Part shown: in pieces, positions 44,548 through 53,465 of the stretch
Layout: every line of letters starts with the position of its first letter
Numbering within the stretch: the first letter of the stretch is position 1
From: Rhodothermaceae bacterium
Lineage (GTDB): Bacteria; Bacteroidota; Rhodothermia; Rhodothermales; Bin80
Length of the DNA: 64,000 bases
Direction of reading: 5' to 3'
Assembly: GCA_009838195.1 (NCBI GenBank)
Contig: VXSC01000019.1
Location: 62,001-126,000, forward strand
The notes under the pieces: generated by a model
Seen by the model: only the letters and a program-made list of their open reading frames with translations
Database searches by the model: none
Told to the model about the DNA's origin: nothing
Translations under genes and position numbers: made by a program

Positions 44548-45817
44548 CGGTAATATGAATAAATAATCGATAGGCGCCTGGTTTCGCCGGCGCATTAAAA
44601 CTGACCTGTCCGTCATTAACGGTTATGAACAGATCAGGTATGAGGGGTGGCTCGGCTTCATCATCCCCACCATGGCCCACCTCCGTGGCTTCGGGCCGAA
44701 CACCCCATTGATAGCTGAGTGGATCCCCTTCAGGGTCGGCCGCGATGACGGTGCTGGATGCCTCCATGCCTGCAGTCAATTCAATACTGGCATTTGCCTC
44801 CATGTCATTGAGTGTAAAGGAATCAATCCTGGGGGACAGATTCGATGGCCATGAACCGGTCCATTTGTGCTCCATGACATCAACCGCGGCGGTCTTGTCT
44901 CCGTCTGGCATAAACATGCCATACCAGGTAGCTGTGCGCTCTTGCTTTTGCCCCCAGAGAAATACATAAGAACCAACGCATTGAGTGGTGTCGGGTACAA
45001 TTGCAATTTCGTAGCGTCGATCGTACCAGTCTGCTTTGACCGTGGAGTTGTTTTCAATCGGTGCCCCCCAAGATGTGGTCGCGACTTCCCAATGTCCTGT
45101 TGCTCCCCATTCGGTCACGACGTAAGGACCGGTCCAATCAGATTCTTTGAGGTAACGTGGCAAATTGACAATATCGGCGTACATCTGAATCCCAAGCAGG
45201 TCCAGGTCGGGTGCGCGAGTTTTGATCTGCCGAATCAGTTCGGGATGGATCCCAGCAAGCATCGTCAGTGTCGGGTGATTCCCGTCCACTTCGTGGATCA
45301 TTTTGGAGATATCATTCACTGCATCCCAGACCAGTGGGTTTGATGCTCCTAGATTTAATTCATTTCCGATTCCCCACATCAGCAGGGCGGGATGATCTTT
45401 ATAGAGCATGACCTCCTCTCGAACCCTCTCTAATTGGGCGGCAACCGCCGCAGAGTCGCCATAATCAAAGTTGAATATGCCGCGTCCAGTCCCAGGTCTC
45501 TCACGGGCAATTTCAATCCCCATCGTAACCATCAACCCGTTTGCATGGGCCCGGTCAAGTACTTCTATGCCACTGCTTTGGCCATTATCCGTACGCCAGG
45601 TACGAAAGGAATTGGCTCCGTGCACGGCTAGGACCTCGACATTTCCGAATTCGAGACCCGCTCCATGAATGTAGAAAGGGGTCCCGTCTTTGAATAGATG
45701 ATATTTTCCGTCCACTTGGCGGATTTCCACGACAGCGGGTTCCTGTGCCTGTAGAAGGTCTGCCCCAGGCGCGAAGAGGAGCAACACGGAAAGGGAGATA
45801 AGACTTCGATAAAACAT
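44495..45817 (-). CDS. Clan GH-A glycoside hydrolase with Ig-like C-domain
   Basis: 440 aa from ATG 45817, directly after the MFS stop (one base between). A signal peptide ends near LLQAQ (25). The TIM-barrel (about 28-350) resembles GH2/GH5/GH158-like enzymes: GKYHLFKDGTPFYIHGAGLE, ANSFRTWRTDNG, LLMWGIGNELNLG with probable acid/base Glu153, and YVVTEWGATGHWE with probable nucleophile Glu236, two Glu at the strand 4 and 7 positions of clan GH-A. A PKD/cadherin-like domain (about 355-440: DPEGDPLSYQWGV, KPGAYRLFIHITDGQG) follows. It should trim oligosaccharides in the periplasm before or alongside transport. The exact family and substrate cannot be fixed by eye; beta-glucan is likely from context. 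Its 3' end overlaps the phosphorylase gene. Confidence 0.78.
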   Translation of the reverse strand: MFYRSLISLSVLLLFAPGADLLQAQEPAVVEIRQVDGKYHLFKDGTPFYIHGAGLEFGNVEVLAVHGANSFRTWRTDNGQSSGIEVLDRAHANGLMVTMGIEIARERPGTGRGIFNFDYGDSAAVAAQLERVREEVMLYKDHPALLMWGIGNELNLGASNPLVWDAVNDISKMIHEVDGNHPTLTMLAGIHPELIRQIKTRAPDLDLLGIQMYADIVNLPRYLKESDWTGPYVVTEWGATGHWEVATTSWGAPIENNSTVKADWYDRRYEIAIVPDTTQCVGSYVFLWGQKQERTATWYGMFMPDGDKTAAVDVMEHKWTGSWPSNLSPRIDSFTLNDMEANASIELTAGMEASSTVIAADPEGDPLSYQWGVRPEATEVGHGGDDEAEPPLIPDLFITVNDGQVSFNAPAKPGAYRLFIHITDGQGSAAHANIPFLVTE

Positions 45818-45818
45818 A

Positions 45819-47390
45819 CTATTGGGGTTCAGTTTTCGGTTCTCCTGCAAGGAGGGACTCCAGGGATTCGAGGGAGCGTCCTTTCGTCTCAGGAAGAACA
45901 AGGATGACAAAAACGAGGCCAAACGCAGCCATGATCCCATATAGGAGAAATGTTGTAGCACTACCCAGATTGGCAAGCTCCCATGGGAAAATCAGTTGGA
46001 CGGTAAAGCTTATGCCGGAATTGATCAGTCCAACAAATGAAATCGCCAGTGCGCGTACCCGATTTGGGAAGAGTTCTGAGAAAAGTACCCACATGACTGG
46101 GCCAAGGGAAACCGCAAACGAAGCGACAAACCCCAAGATGCCGGTCAGAATGAGGATCGGGTTCATGCTGATAGCTGCTGCAATCAGATCGGACTCAAAT
46201 TCTCTTGCGGCAGAAAGCCCCAGTGCGGCTTCAAGTGCTTGCTTGAACTCAACGTCAGAGTTGAAGGTTACGCCAACTATATCCTGAAGGGCCTGCTGAT
46301 TGATCGCGGCGGGGAGAGCGACGTCTACAGGTAGCGTGTAGCTGGCGCTATAGAATCCGTAGGCCAGTACCGCCATGGCGATGGTGATTCCTGTAAGCCC
46401 CAAAATAAGCAGCGGCTTTCTCCCCAGTCGATCAACCAGAGCGATGGCCACAATGGTAAAGACTAGGTTGACGATGCCAACCAGGATCGCCTGGACAAAA
46501 GAGGCGTTCGTCCCAATCCCCGACTGCTCGAAGATCATAGGAGCGTAAAAGAACACGGCATTGATTCCTGTAATTTGTTGCACAACGGCAATTACAATTC
46601 CGATGAGGAGTGCAAGCTTTAGTGCCGGTGCAAACAAAGCAGCAATACCAACCGTATCCTTCGCCGCGTCTGCATCCAGACTAGCCTGTACTTCTTGCAG
46701 ATCTTTTTCTGCTTCATCGGGTCCACTTGCCCGCGTCATGATTGCCAGTCCTTCGGTGACACGCCCCTTCATCACAAGCCAGCGGGGACTTTCAGGTACC
46801 GCAAAAAGCGCAAAAAAGTAGAGTACAGCGGGAAGTGTTTCCAGACCCAGCATCCAGCGCCAGTTCCACGGGCCGAAATTCATTTCCTGTGCCCAGGCAG
46901 CAGTCGAATCACCGAGTTCCAAAATGACATAATTCGTAAAAAAGGCGACGGTAATTCCAATCACGATATTGAGTTGATTGAATGATACCATGCGTCCCCG
47001 AAGTAGGGGCGGAGAGATTTCTGCAATGTACATCGGGGCGATAATGAGCGATGCACCAACTCCCAGACCTCCAACCATGCGGGCGATCACCAGAATCAGA
47101 TAGGAGGGAGCCATAGCAGATCCAATCGCTGAAACAGCATAAAGGACAGCCGCCCAGTAAAGGACGCTGCGCCGACCGATCAGATTGCTGAGTGGTCCGG
47201 CTGCCAACATGGCTAGCGTTGAACTAAGTGTCAACGAGCTGACTGCCCATCCAAGTTCCAAATCACTAAGAGCAAATTCGACCTCAATAAAGCCAACAAC
47301 TCCAGAGATGACGGAAGCATCGAAGCCCATGAGGAATCCACCCAAAGCAACAATGAGGGCAGTTCTTGCGACATAAAGATTGTTTTTCAT
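45819..47390 (-). CDS. Sugar porter family MFS transporter
   Basis: 523 aa with 12 membrane spans. The sugar-porter signatures are present: GGFLMGFDASVISGV in TM1, GPLSNLIGRRSVLYW in loop 2-3, RMVGGLGVGASLIIAPMYIAEISPPLLRGRMVSFNQL, PESPRWLVMKGR after TM6, QQITGINAVFFYAPMIF in TM7, DRLGRKPLL in loop 8-9 and LPETKGRSLESLE at the end. An insert of about 60 residues between TM9 and TM10 (from LPVDVALPAA to about SDLIAAA) is longer than in XylE/GLUT proteins but has been seen in related bacterial porters. It imports a mono- or disaccharide, probably with protons, across the inner membrane. First gene of the second sugar operon; an operator-like palindrome lies 85 bp upstream of its start. Confidence 0.93.
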   Translation of the reverse strand: MKNNLYVARTALIVALGGFLMGFDASVISGVVGFIEVEFALSDLELGWAVSSLTLSSTLAMLAAGPLSNLIGRRSVLYWAAVLYAVSAIGSAMAPSYLILVIARMVGGLGVGASLIIAPMYIAEISPPLLRGRMVSFNQLNIVIGITVAFFTNYVILELGDSTAAWAQEMNFGPWNWRWMLGLETLPAVLYFFALFAVPESPRWLVMKGRVTEGLAIMTRASGPDEAEKDLQEVQASLDADAAKDTVGIAALFAPALKLALLIGIVIAVVQQITGINAVFFYAPMIFEQSGIGTNASFVQAILVGIVNLVFTIVAIALVDRLGRKPLLILGLTGITIAMAVLAYGFYSASYTLPVDVALPAAINQQALQDIVGVTFNSDVEFKQALEAALGLSAAREFESDLIAAAISMNPILILTGILGFVASFAVSLGPVMWVLFSELFPNRVRALAISFVGLINSGISFTVQLIFPWELANLGSATTFLLYGIMAAFGLVFVILVLPETKGRSLESLESLLAGEPKTEPQ

Positions 47391-47474
47391 GGTGTTGGCG
47401 CTACGAAGCGTTAGGGTTCAGTTCAGTCAAGGAAGGTGTACGTAATGGTACATCGGAGAAATGTACGAAGATTT

Positions 47475-47491
47475 TACGAAAACCTTTTCAT
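47475..47491 (-). promoter_or_regulatory. Candidate operator, copy 2
   Basis: TACGAAAACCTTTTCAT equals the site at 16720 except that the two central bases are CC instead of GG. It has the same orientation and nearly the same distance (85 bp) to the start of a minus-strand sugar operon. The asymmetric flanks (TAC before, AT after) are conserved too, which makes chance unlikely. Confidence 0.6.
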
Positions 47492-47688
47492 GCTCTCGTT
47501 CGTGCGGCGAACAAGGGTCCCTAGTCCTTACAGGTAAGAGGCATGCATTTATTTCAACCGGGAAAATTTAGAAAATTATATGCTCTACGCAAAATCTCCG
47601 GCGATTATGTACTCAAGTACAAGGAGAAATCATGAGGCATAATGGAGGGAACGGATTTGCCAAGTGAGAGTTTTGGCGGGAGATTTAT

Positions 47689-48177
47689 ATGGGTATCCAA
47701 ATGCAAAGGCTCTCTTTTTTTCTCTCTTGTGTTTCCATAATTACATTAATTGCGGCGATGGGTGTACCTGCGTACGCTCAGTCTGATGAAGCCGACGTTC
47801 GGGCCGTGATTGATCGTTTATTTGACGGGATGCGCGCTGGTGACAGTACGATGGTACGCAGCGTATTGCATGAAGAAGCACTAATGGCCCGGGCTGGTTC
47901 TCAAGGTCTACGTATCGGTCCTACGGATGGGTTTGTCCGGGCGGTTGGTACACCGCACGACGAGGTATGGGATGAGCGGATATGGGATGTTCATATCTCA
48001 ATTGATGGGCGACTGGCTTCGGCGTGGATGGAGTTTGCTTTCTTTCTTGGTGATACGCTCAGTCACTGCGGGGTGAACTCAATGCAGCTTTACCGGACGG
48101 ACGAGGGCTGGAAGATCATTTATCTGGCGGACACGAATCGTCCACCCACCTGTGAAGTGCCAGAAGAGGGCCCTTAA
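47689..48177 (+). CDS. Exported NTF2/SnoaL-like protein
   Basis: 162 aa. The ATG at 47689 has a good ribosome site (GGGAG six bases upstream) and leads a signal peptide ending PAYAQ. The mature part is one NTF2-like cone fold of the DUF4440/SnoaL type: DEADVRAVIDRLFDGMRAGDSTMVRSVLHEEA for the N-terminal helices, ASAWMEFAFFLGD for a central strand and NSMQLYRTDEGWKIIYLADTNR for the closing hairpin. The fold makes a pocket for small hydrophobic ligands; no catalytic residues can be assigned. It is monocistronic and convergent with purF, sharing the sequence TTAA as overlapping stop codons. Confidence 0.85.
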   Translation: MGIQMQRLSFFLSCVSIITLIAAMGVPAYAQSDEADVRAVIDRLFDGMRAGDSTMVRSVLHEEALMARAGSQGLRIGPTDGFVRAVGTPHDEVWDERIWDVHISIDGRLASAWMEFAFFLGDTLSHCGVNSMQLYRTDEGWKIIYLADTNRPPTCEVPEEGP

Positions 48178-49670
48178 TCGTAGGCCTCTTTGGCGACACT
48201 GTTCTCCACGGGTACAGGGTAGCATCCTGTAAAACAGGCATCACAGTAGCCGTGCGGGCTGTCATGGGCGTCCCCGACCGCTTTTTTGAGGCTCTCGATG
48301 CTCAAGTAAGCAAGAGAGTCGACGCCAAGCCACTCTCCTATGGCGGCTACATCATCGAATTTGCTTGAAAGCAATTCCTGCTTGCTGGGGAAATCCATCC
48401 CGTAGAAACAGGGATTCATGACAGTTGGTGAAGCGACACGAAAATGAACTTCCTTCGCACCAGCCTCCCGAATCATCTTCACAAGCAGCTTTGCTGTCGT
48501 TCCCCGAACGATCGAATCGTCCAGGACGACGACAATCCGGTCTCTCAGTACACCATCAACGGTATTAAACTTGCACCGCACTCGTAGCTCGCGGCTGTCC
48601 TGGCCTGGTGCGATGAAGGTTCGACCCACATAGTGGTTGCGAATCAAACCTATATCGTACTTGCAACGGTATCCAAGCTTTTGACATTCACTTACGTACC
48701 CGAGTGTAGCAGTGTTGGAAGAGTCCGGCACCGAAATCACAAGGGGAGCTTTTTCTTCCGTTGGTACACGAGGCACAGGAGCATCGTGAGCGAGTTGCTT
48801 GCCAAATTTTCGGCGCACTTTATCAACCATCTCGCCGTAAATCCGGGAGTCTGGCCGGGAAAAGTAGATGTATTCAAAAATACATTGGCTCACACCGTAC
48901 TGGCCATTGAGCTGTTCACTGCGGGGTTCCCCCATCTCACAGGCATCCTGATCAATGATGACGACCTCACCCGGTTCAACATCACGAATATATTCGGCCC
49001 CAATCATATCAAAGGCGCAGGTCTCACTCGCAACGCAGTAGGAGATTCCCCCATTCGCTTCTGTTTCGGGTAATTGTCCAAGCGCAAGCGGTCTGAAGCC
49101 ATTGGGATCGCGAACCGCAATCAGGCGGTTGTCAGTAAGCAGGGTCAATGCATAGCCACCTTCGACTCCCGAAAGTGCATCCAGAATTTGATCAACTTGA
49201 TCTTCCTGGCGGCTTTGGGAAATCAAATGCAGAATGAGTTCCGTATCAGAGGTTGACTGAAATAGCGTTCCCTGCTCACTGAATGAACGCCGAAGTTTGG
49301 CTGCATTGGAGAGGTTCCCATTGTGGGCAACCGCGAGATTTCCGTCTCGGTACTGAACATGGAAAGGCTGAATATTGGCACGATTTACTGAAGAACCACT
49401 CGTAGAGTAACGAGTGTGGCCGATTGCCGATTTACCATTCAGGGGATTTTGGAAAAGGCTGGGATCATCAAATACATCCAGGACAAGGCCAAAGTCACGT
49501 ACAGCAGACATGATTCGTCGCTGTCGTACCGGGTCAAAGGAGGAACTAACAATCCCACACGATTCTTGCCCTCTGTGCTGGAGAGCGTGCAGACCAAAAT
49601 AGGTAAGCCGCGCGGCTTCCGGCGAGTTAAAAATGCCAAAAATTCCGCAGTGGTCTCTCATGCTGTCCAT
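48174..49670 (-). CDS. purF: Amidophosphoribosyltransferase
   Basis: 498 aa. Commits PRPP to purine synthesis using glutamine ammonia. A short leader (MDSMRDH) precedes the Ntn nucleophile Cys8 (CGIFGIFNSPEAARLTYFGLHALQHRGQES), so the leader is expected to be removed. The glutaminase domain has GHTRYSTSG and VAHNGNLSNA; the PRPP site is VVVLDDSIVRGTTAKLLVKMIREAGAKEVHFR. Cysteines in ASETCAFD, MNPCFYGMD and GYCDACFTG match the 4Fe-4S ligands of the Bacillus-type enzyme, so this is the iron-sulphur form. An ATG three codons inside is an alternative start. It follows the CorC/GldE-like gene by 69 bp on the same strand. Confidence 0.96.
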   Translation of the reverse strand: MDSMRDHCGIFGIFNSPEAARLTYFGLHALQHRGQESCGIVSSSFDPVRQRRIMSAVRDFGLVLDVFDDPSLFQNPLNGKSAIGHTRYSTSGSSVNRANIQPFHVQYRDGNLAVAHNGNLSNAAKLRRSFSEQGTLFQSTSDTELILHLISQSRQEDQVDQILDALSGVEGGYALTLLTDNRLIAVRDPNGFRPLALGQLPETEANGGISYCVASETCAFDMIGAEYIRDVEPGEVVIIDQDACEMGEPRSEQLNGQYGVSQCIFEYIYFSRPDSRIYGEMVDKVRRKFGKQLAHDAPVPRVPTEEKAPLVISVPDSSNTATLGYVSECQKLGYRCKYDIGLIRNHYVGRTFIAPGQDSRELRVRCKFNTVDGVLRDRIVVVLDDSIVRGTTAKLLVKMIREAGAKEVHFRVASPTVMNPCFYGMDFPSKQELLSSKFDDVAAIGEWLGVDSLAYLSIESLKKAVGDAHDSPHGYCDACFTGCYPVPVENSVAKEAYD

Positions 49671-49739
49671 GCGAGCTCAGTGGCGTAGCAGTGATGGATA
49701 AGCCATTGAATCCAGTGAGCTCATTAGGGTTTCATATTA

Positions 49740-51110
49740 CTATGAAATTATGTCGTTCGACTCTTTGGTGTCGTTGCGGACACGGATATGTACCAAGCGG
49801 ATTCGGTTGTTTTCCACCTCTTCCACTGAAAGATCCAATTGACCATGTGTGGTCGTAAATCCTGGTTCAGGAATATCTCCGGCCAGGTGAAATATGAGTC
49901 CACCCAGGGTTTCGAATGTGTAGGTATCCGTTGGCAGGGAAATATCTAAGGTGTCATTGAGATCCGTCAGGGGGATCCGCGCATCCACGCGGTATTCCAG
50001 TTCGCCCAGTGGAGTGATGAGCGTATCCCGCGCCTCGTCATGTTCATCTTCAATTTCTCCGACAACCTCCTCTAATATATCGTCCAGCGTTACCAGTCCC
50101 GCCGTACCTCCATACTCATCCACTACAATTGCCAGATGGGTTTTACGGCGCTGGAAGTCCTGCAGTAGATCATCTGATTTTCGACCAAGTGGTACGAAAA
50201 TCGGAGGCCGGATGATCTGATTCCAGTATACTTTGGAGTCAGGTTGGTTGATGAAGGGCAGCAGATCCTTTGCATAGACAATGCCCTGGATATTATCTAG
50301 GTGGTCTTTATAGAGTGGAAGTCTGGAGTGACCACAGGCACGAATCAAGTCCAATGCCTCGGCCAGAGATGCAGTGACGGGGATGGCCGAAATATCCAGG
50401 CGATTGACCATTATGGTCTGGACGGTGGTTTCACCAAGATCAAGGAGTGACTGAATCCAGCCATGTTCGTCTTCTTCCAGAGAACCATGATCTTTACCGA
50501 TCTCGGCCATCACTCTCAGGTCATCTGAAGAAAGTCTGTCAATATCTTCATGATTTCCCCAGCTACGATAAACTCCCTGTACGCCGGTCGACATACGTGT
50601 CAGCAGGAATGTCACTGGATACAGGGGACGGGAGATGAACGCAAGCACTCCTGCAACACTGCGACTGTATGAGATTGAATATCTGGACGCAATCAGTTTG
50701 GGAGTGATCTCGGATACAATCAGCAGCGTGAGCGTGAGTGCAACTACCTCAACGGCAAAAACAACTTCAATGCTGAATTCAAGGTGTTCTGCGATGTTTT
50801 TTGTCACCATAGCCGCAAGAATGGCGGCAGAAACGTTGATCAGTGTGTTGAGAAAAAGGATTGTAACCAGTAGCTGACGAGGTTTTTCCAAGAGTGTCAG
50901 CACCTGTTGACTGCGGCGATCCCCCCGCGCAGCGAGCGTTTCCCGATCTGTGGTGCTCAACGAAAAAAGCGCCACTTCCGAACCTGATACGACTGCGCTG
51001 GCAAGAAGCAGCAGCAGAAAGACAATAATTTCAGTCGGTGATACCGGCACACCAAAAGCCTGGGGTAGCAGACTGAGTATGGCCAGAATGGGGCCTTCAG
51101 GAGGGTCCAA
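49740..51110 (-). CDS. CNNM/CorC (GldE-like) membrane protein with CBS domains
   Basis: 456 aa. Four hydrophobic segments of a DUF21/CNNM domain (about 25-185: SAVVSGSEVALFSLSTTDRETLAARG, KPRQLLVTILFLNTLINVSAAIL, VSEITPKLIASRYS) are followed by a paired CBS module (about 210-335: TIMVNRLDISAIPV, LIRACGHSRLPLYKD, LAIVVDEYGGTAGLVTLDDILEEVVGEIEDE) and a C-terminal CorC_HlyC domain. Such proteins act in Mg/Co efflux or, as GldE in gliding Bacteroidota, work with the T9SS/gliding machinery. No ATG is available at the N-terminus: the TTG at 51110 yields MDPPEGP, similar to GldE N-termini. It lies 55 bp after the symporter gene and before purF. Confidence 0.9.
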   Translation of the reverse strand: MDPPEGPILAILSLLPQAFGVPVSPTEIIVFLLLLLASAVVSGSEVALFSLSTTDRETLAARGDRRSQQVLTLLEKPRQLLVTILFLNTLINVSAAILAAMVTKNIAEHLEFSIEVVFAVEVVALTLTLLIVSEITPKLIASRYSISYSRSVAGVLAFISRPLYPVTFLLTRMSTGVQGVYRSWGNHEDIDRLSSDDLRVMAEIGKDHGSLEEDEHGWIQSLLDLGETTVQTIMVNRLDISAIPVTASLAEALDLIRACGHSRLPLYKDHLDNIQGIVYAKDLLPFINQPDSKVYWNQIIRPPIFVPLGRKSDDLLQDFQRRKTHLAIVVDEYGGTAGLVTLDDILEEVVGEIEDEHDEARDTLITPLGELEYRVDARIPLTDLNDTLDISLPTDTYTFETLGGLIFHLAGDIPEPGFTTTHGQLDLSVEEVENNRIRLVHIRVRNDTKESNDIIS

Positions 51111-51165
51111 ACTTCGAAAAGATTTGGTGCATACGAATCAGAGAACTAGGTGGATATTCACGCAA

Positions 51166-52572
51166 TTAAAAATATTCCCCAGTTACTACAATAAAGATAA
51201 GAACAATCAGTACGGCTAGTGGGCAAACGACCTTAACCAAGAAGCCGACGAGCTCACGCCCAGGCATAGGGAATTTACGATCACCGCCATCTTCAAGCGA
51301 AGCCAGGAACTTGGGAACACCCCACGCCCATGCGACTCCGATGCATATCAGAAACGCTCCGATACTCAGGGAGTAATTCCCCCAGATATTATTGTTCAGG
51401 GTTAGGAAATCAAGGTTGAATGGCAGCAGAGAACCTTCGCCTCCACTCAGTGCCGGTGCTGCTCCGAATGCGAGTGCGGAAGGCACAGCCAGAACAAAGC
51501 AAAATCCGGAAACCGCTGCCGCCGCCCGATTCCGTTTCCAACCCTTTTCGTCTACGAAATATGCAACAACGACCTCAAGAAGGCTAACGGTTGAGGTCAG
51601 TGCAGCAATCGCGAGTAGTGAGAAAAACGCTACAGCGAAGACAGTTCCAAGAGGCATCTGGTTAAAGATGGTTGGAAGTACCACAAATACGAGGCCTGGA
51701 CCGGCAAGAGGGTCTGCGTTTGCAAAAAAGAGGGTTGGAAAAATAATGAGCCCAGCCAACAGGGCAATCCCGGTGTCTGCAATTGCAATAAAGATGCCTG
51801 ACTTCCAGAGATTCTCCCGTTTAGAAACATAGGATCCATAGGTGATCATTGCCCCCATCCCCAAGCTTAAGCTGAACAGTGCCTGTCCAAGTGCCCCCAT
51901 GACCACATTCAGGCTCAGTTTCGACCAATCGGGCGTGAAGAGGTAAACCAGTCCGTCCATGCCTCCCTGGAGGCTGACTGCTCGAATTGCCATTGCAATC
52001 AGCAGTACAAAAAGAGCCGGCATCAACAGTGTGGTTGCCCGTTCAATTCCCTTGGAAACGCCTCCTCGCACAACGAACAGGGTCAGCAGCAAGAACAATC
52101 CGCTTAGTAGGATAGGCCAGAAAGGATCTGCCACGAAGGAGTTAAAGATCGCTCCACTGGTTTCCCCATCCTGCGCCTGTGCCAGTGTTCCAGATGCGGC
52201 CTTGCCAAGGTACCCCAATGTCCAGCCGGCGATTACGGAGTAAAAGGCAAGGATGCCTGCGCCCGTCAAAACCCCGAGACCGCCCACGTAGGGCCACATT
52301 TTCCCAGGGATCACCGCCTTGAATGCACCGACAGGGTTACGTCTTGATTCGCGGCCCAGACTGAGTTCAGCCAGTAGCACAGGGAGGCCGATTGCAAGAA
52401 CAAAAAACAGGTAGATCAGGACAAATAAGCCTCCGCCACCTTCTGCTACAGAGTAGGGGAAGCGCCAAATATTCCCTAATCCAATCGCACTTCCGGCAGC
52501 AGCCAGAATAAATCCTACCCTTCCACTCCACTGTCCGCGATCATTCGCGCCGCCTTGCTGAATTGATGCCAT
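51166..52572 (-). CDS. Sodium-dependent transporter, NSS/SNF family
   Basis: 468 aa with about 11-12 membrane helices and the neurotransmitter:sodium symporter signature in TM1 (GFILAAAGSAIGLGNIWRFPYSVAEGGG), whose unwound centre holds sodium and substrate in LeuT-type proteins. TM6 and TM8 equivalents are recognisable (MGALGQALFSLSLGMGAMITYGSYV, AVAFFSLLAIAALTSTVSLLEVVVAYFVDE). It imports an amino acid or related amine with sodium across the inner membrane; the substrate is not predictable. Sodium coupling suits a marine host. It precedes the CorC/GldE-like gene with a 55-bp gap. Confidence 0.93.
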   Translation of the reverse strand: MASIQQGGANDRGQWSGRVGFILAAAGSAIGLGNIWRFPYSVAEGGGGLFVLIYLFFVLAIGLPVLLAELSLGRESRRNPVGAFKAVIPGKMWPYVGGLGVLTGAGILAFYSVIAGWTLGYLGKAASGTLAQAQDGETSGAIFNSFVADPFWPILLSGLFLLLTLFVVRGGVSKGIERATTLLMPALFVLLIAMAIRAVSLQGGMDGLVYLFTPDWSKLSLNVVMGALGQALFSLSLGMGAMITYGSYVSKRENLWKSGIFIAIADTGIALLAGLIIFPTLFFANADPLAGPGLVFVVLPTIFNQMPLGTVFAVAFFSLLAIAALTSTVSLLEVVVAYFVDEKGWKRNRAAAAVSGFCFVLAVPSALAFGAAPALSGGEGSLLPFNLDFLTLNNNIWGNYSLSIGAFLICIGVAWAWGVPKFLASLEDGGDRKFPMPGRELVGFLVKVVCPLAVLIVLIFIVVTGEYF

Positions 52573-52841
52573 GATCTCTGATTTCTATTTTTGCTAGAGT
52601 TACTTGTGTAGATAGATTCTCACTGAGAATAACGCTTAAGATAAAGAACTACGGGGATTGCAAGTTACCTCGGGGATCAATTCGCAAAGCTTGTCAAAAG
52701 CAACTTGACTCGACGAGAGTGACTAACAGCAAGGTCAGACTCCTGCCACAATGCGCGGAAGACTGGGCAGGGGATCAACTGCGTACTGATGGGTGGAAAC
52801 GGAATTTTACGTAATATACCCGGAGTGTTCTACTCATATCC

Positions 52842-53357
52842 TCAGAAGGGAAGGTCATCTTCCGGTACATGTGATGTAGAAGAGCCTTCCACCGCCGGGG
52901 GGGCCTGCTGAGCCGGAGGCTGTTGTGAGGGAGGCGCAGTTTGTTGGGCTGGGGTCTGATAGGTAGCAGGCTGAGGCTGCGAATATCCACCTTGTGTTCC
53001 CTGATGCGTTTGATGTCCGCTCACGGCATCCAGTACGAATGCATTTTGAGCATTTATTTCCGTGACCCACTTCCGATTTCCCTCGCGGTCCTCATAAGAG
53101 CGGTTTCGAATACTCCCGTCTACAAATATGAGAGAATTTGCGTGGGCCTGATTTTTGAATGTCTCCGCTTTTTGCCCCCAAACGACCACGCTGTGCGTGG
53201 ATTTGCGTTCCGTGGGATTCCCATCCCGATTGACATACGTCTCAGTTACTACAACACGAAACGAGCAGATTGCTGTGTTGGCTTGGGTATGACGGAGGAC
53301 AGGTTCTTCTTCAATGCGTCCAATGAGGACGACTTTATTTACATTTATATCTTGCAT
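52842..53357 (-). CDS. ssb: Single-stranded DNA-binding protein
   Basis: 171 aa. The OB-fold (about 1-110) starts with DINVNKVVLIGRIEEEPVLRHT and has CSFRVVVTETYVNRDGNPTERKSTHSVVVWG and GSIRNRSYEDREGNRKWVTEI. A Gln/Pro-rich flexible linker (about 118-160) ends with the acidic tip EDDLPF that recruits repair and replication proteins. It coats single-stranded DNA as a tetramer. Divergent from mazG with a 108-bp shared promoter region; a 269-bp gap separates its end from the symporter start, where I see no gene. Confidence 0.95.
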   Translation of the reverse strand: MQDINVNKVVLIGRIEEEPVLRHTQANTAICSFRVVVTETYVNRDGNPTERKSTHSVVVWGQKAETFKNQAHANSLIFVDGSIRNRSYEDREGNRKWVTEINAQNAFVLDAVSGHQTHQGTQGGYSQPQPATYQTPAQQTAPPSQQPPAQQAPPAVEGSSTSHVPEDDLPF

Positions 53358-53465
53358 GATTTGTGTTTAGAATGTAAGACATCGATCCGTATTTGAAACG
53401 CATCAGACAGAAAAACGTCCCCATGAAGCCAATACGGACTAAAACATCAATATAGCCCCAGATTA

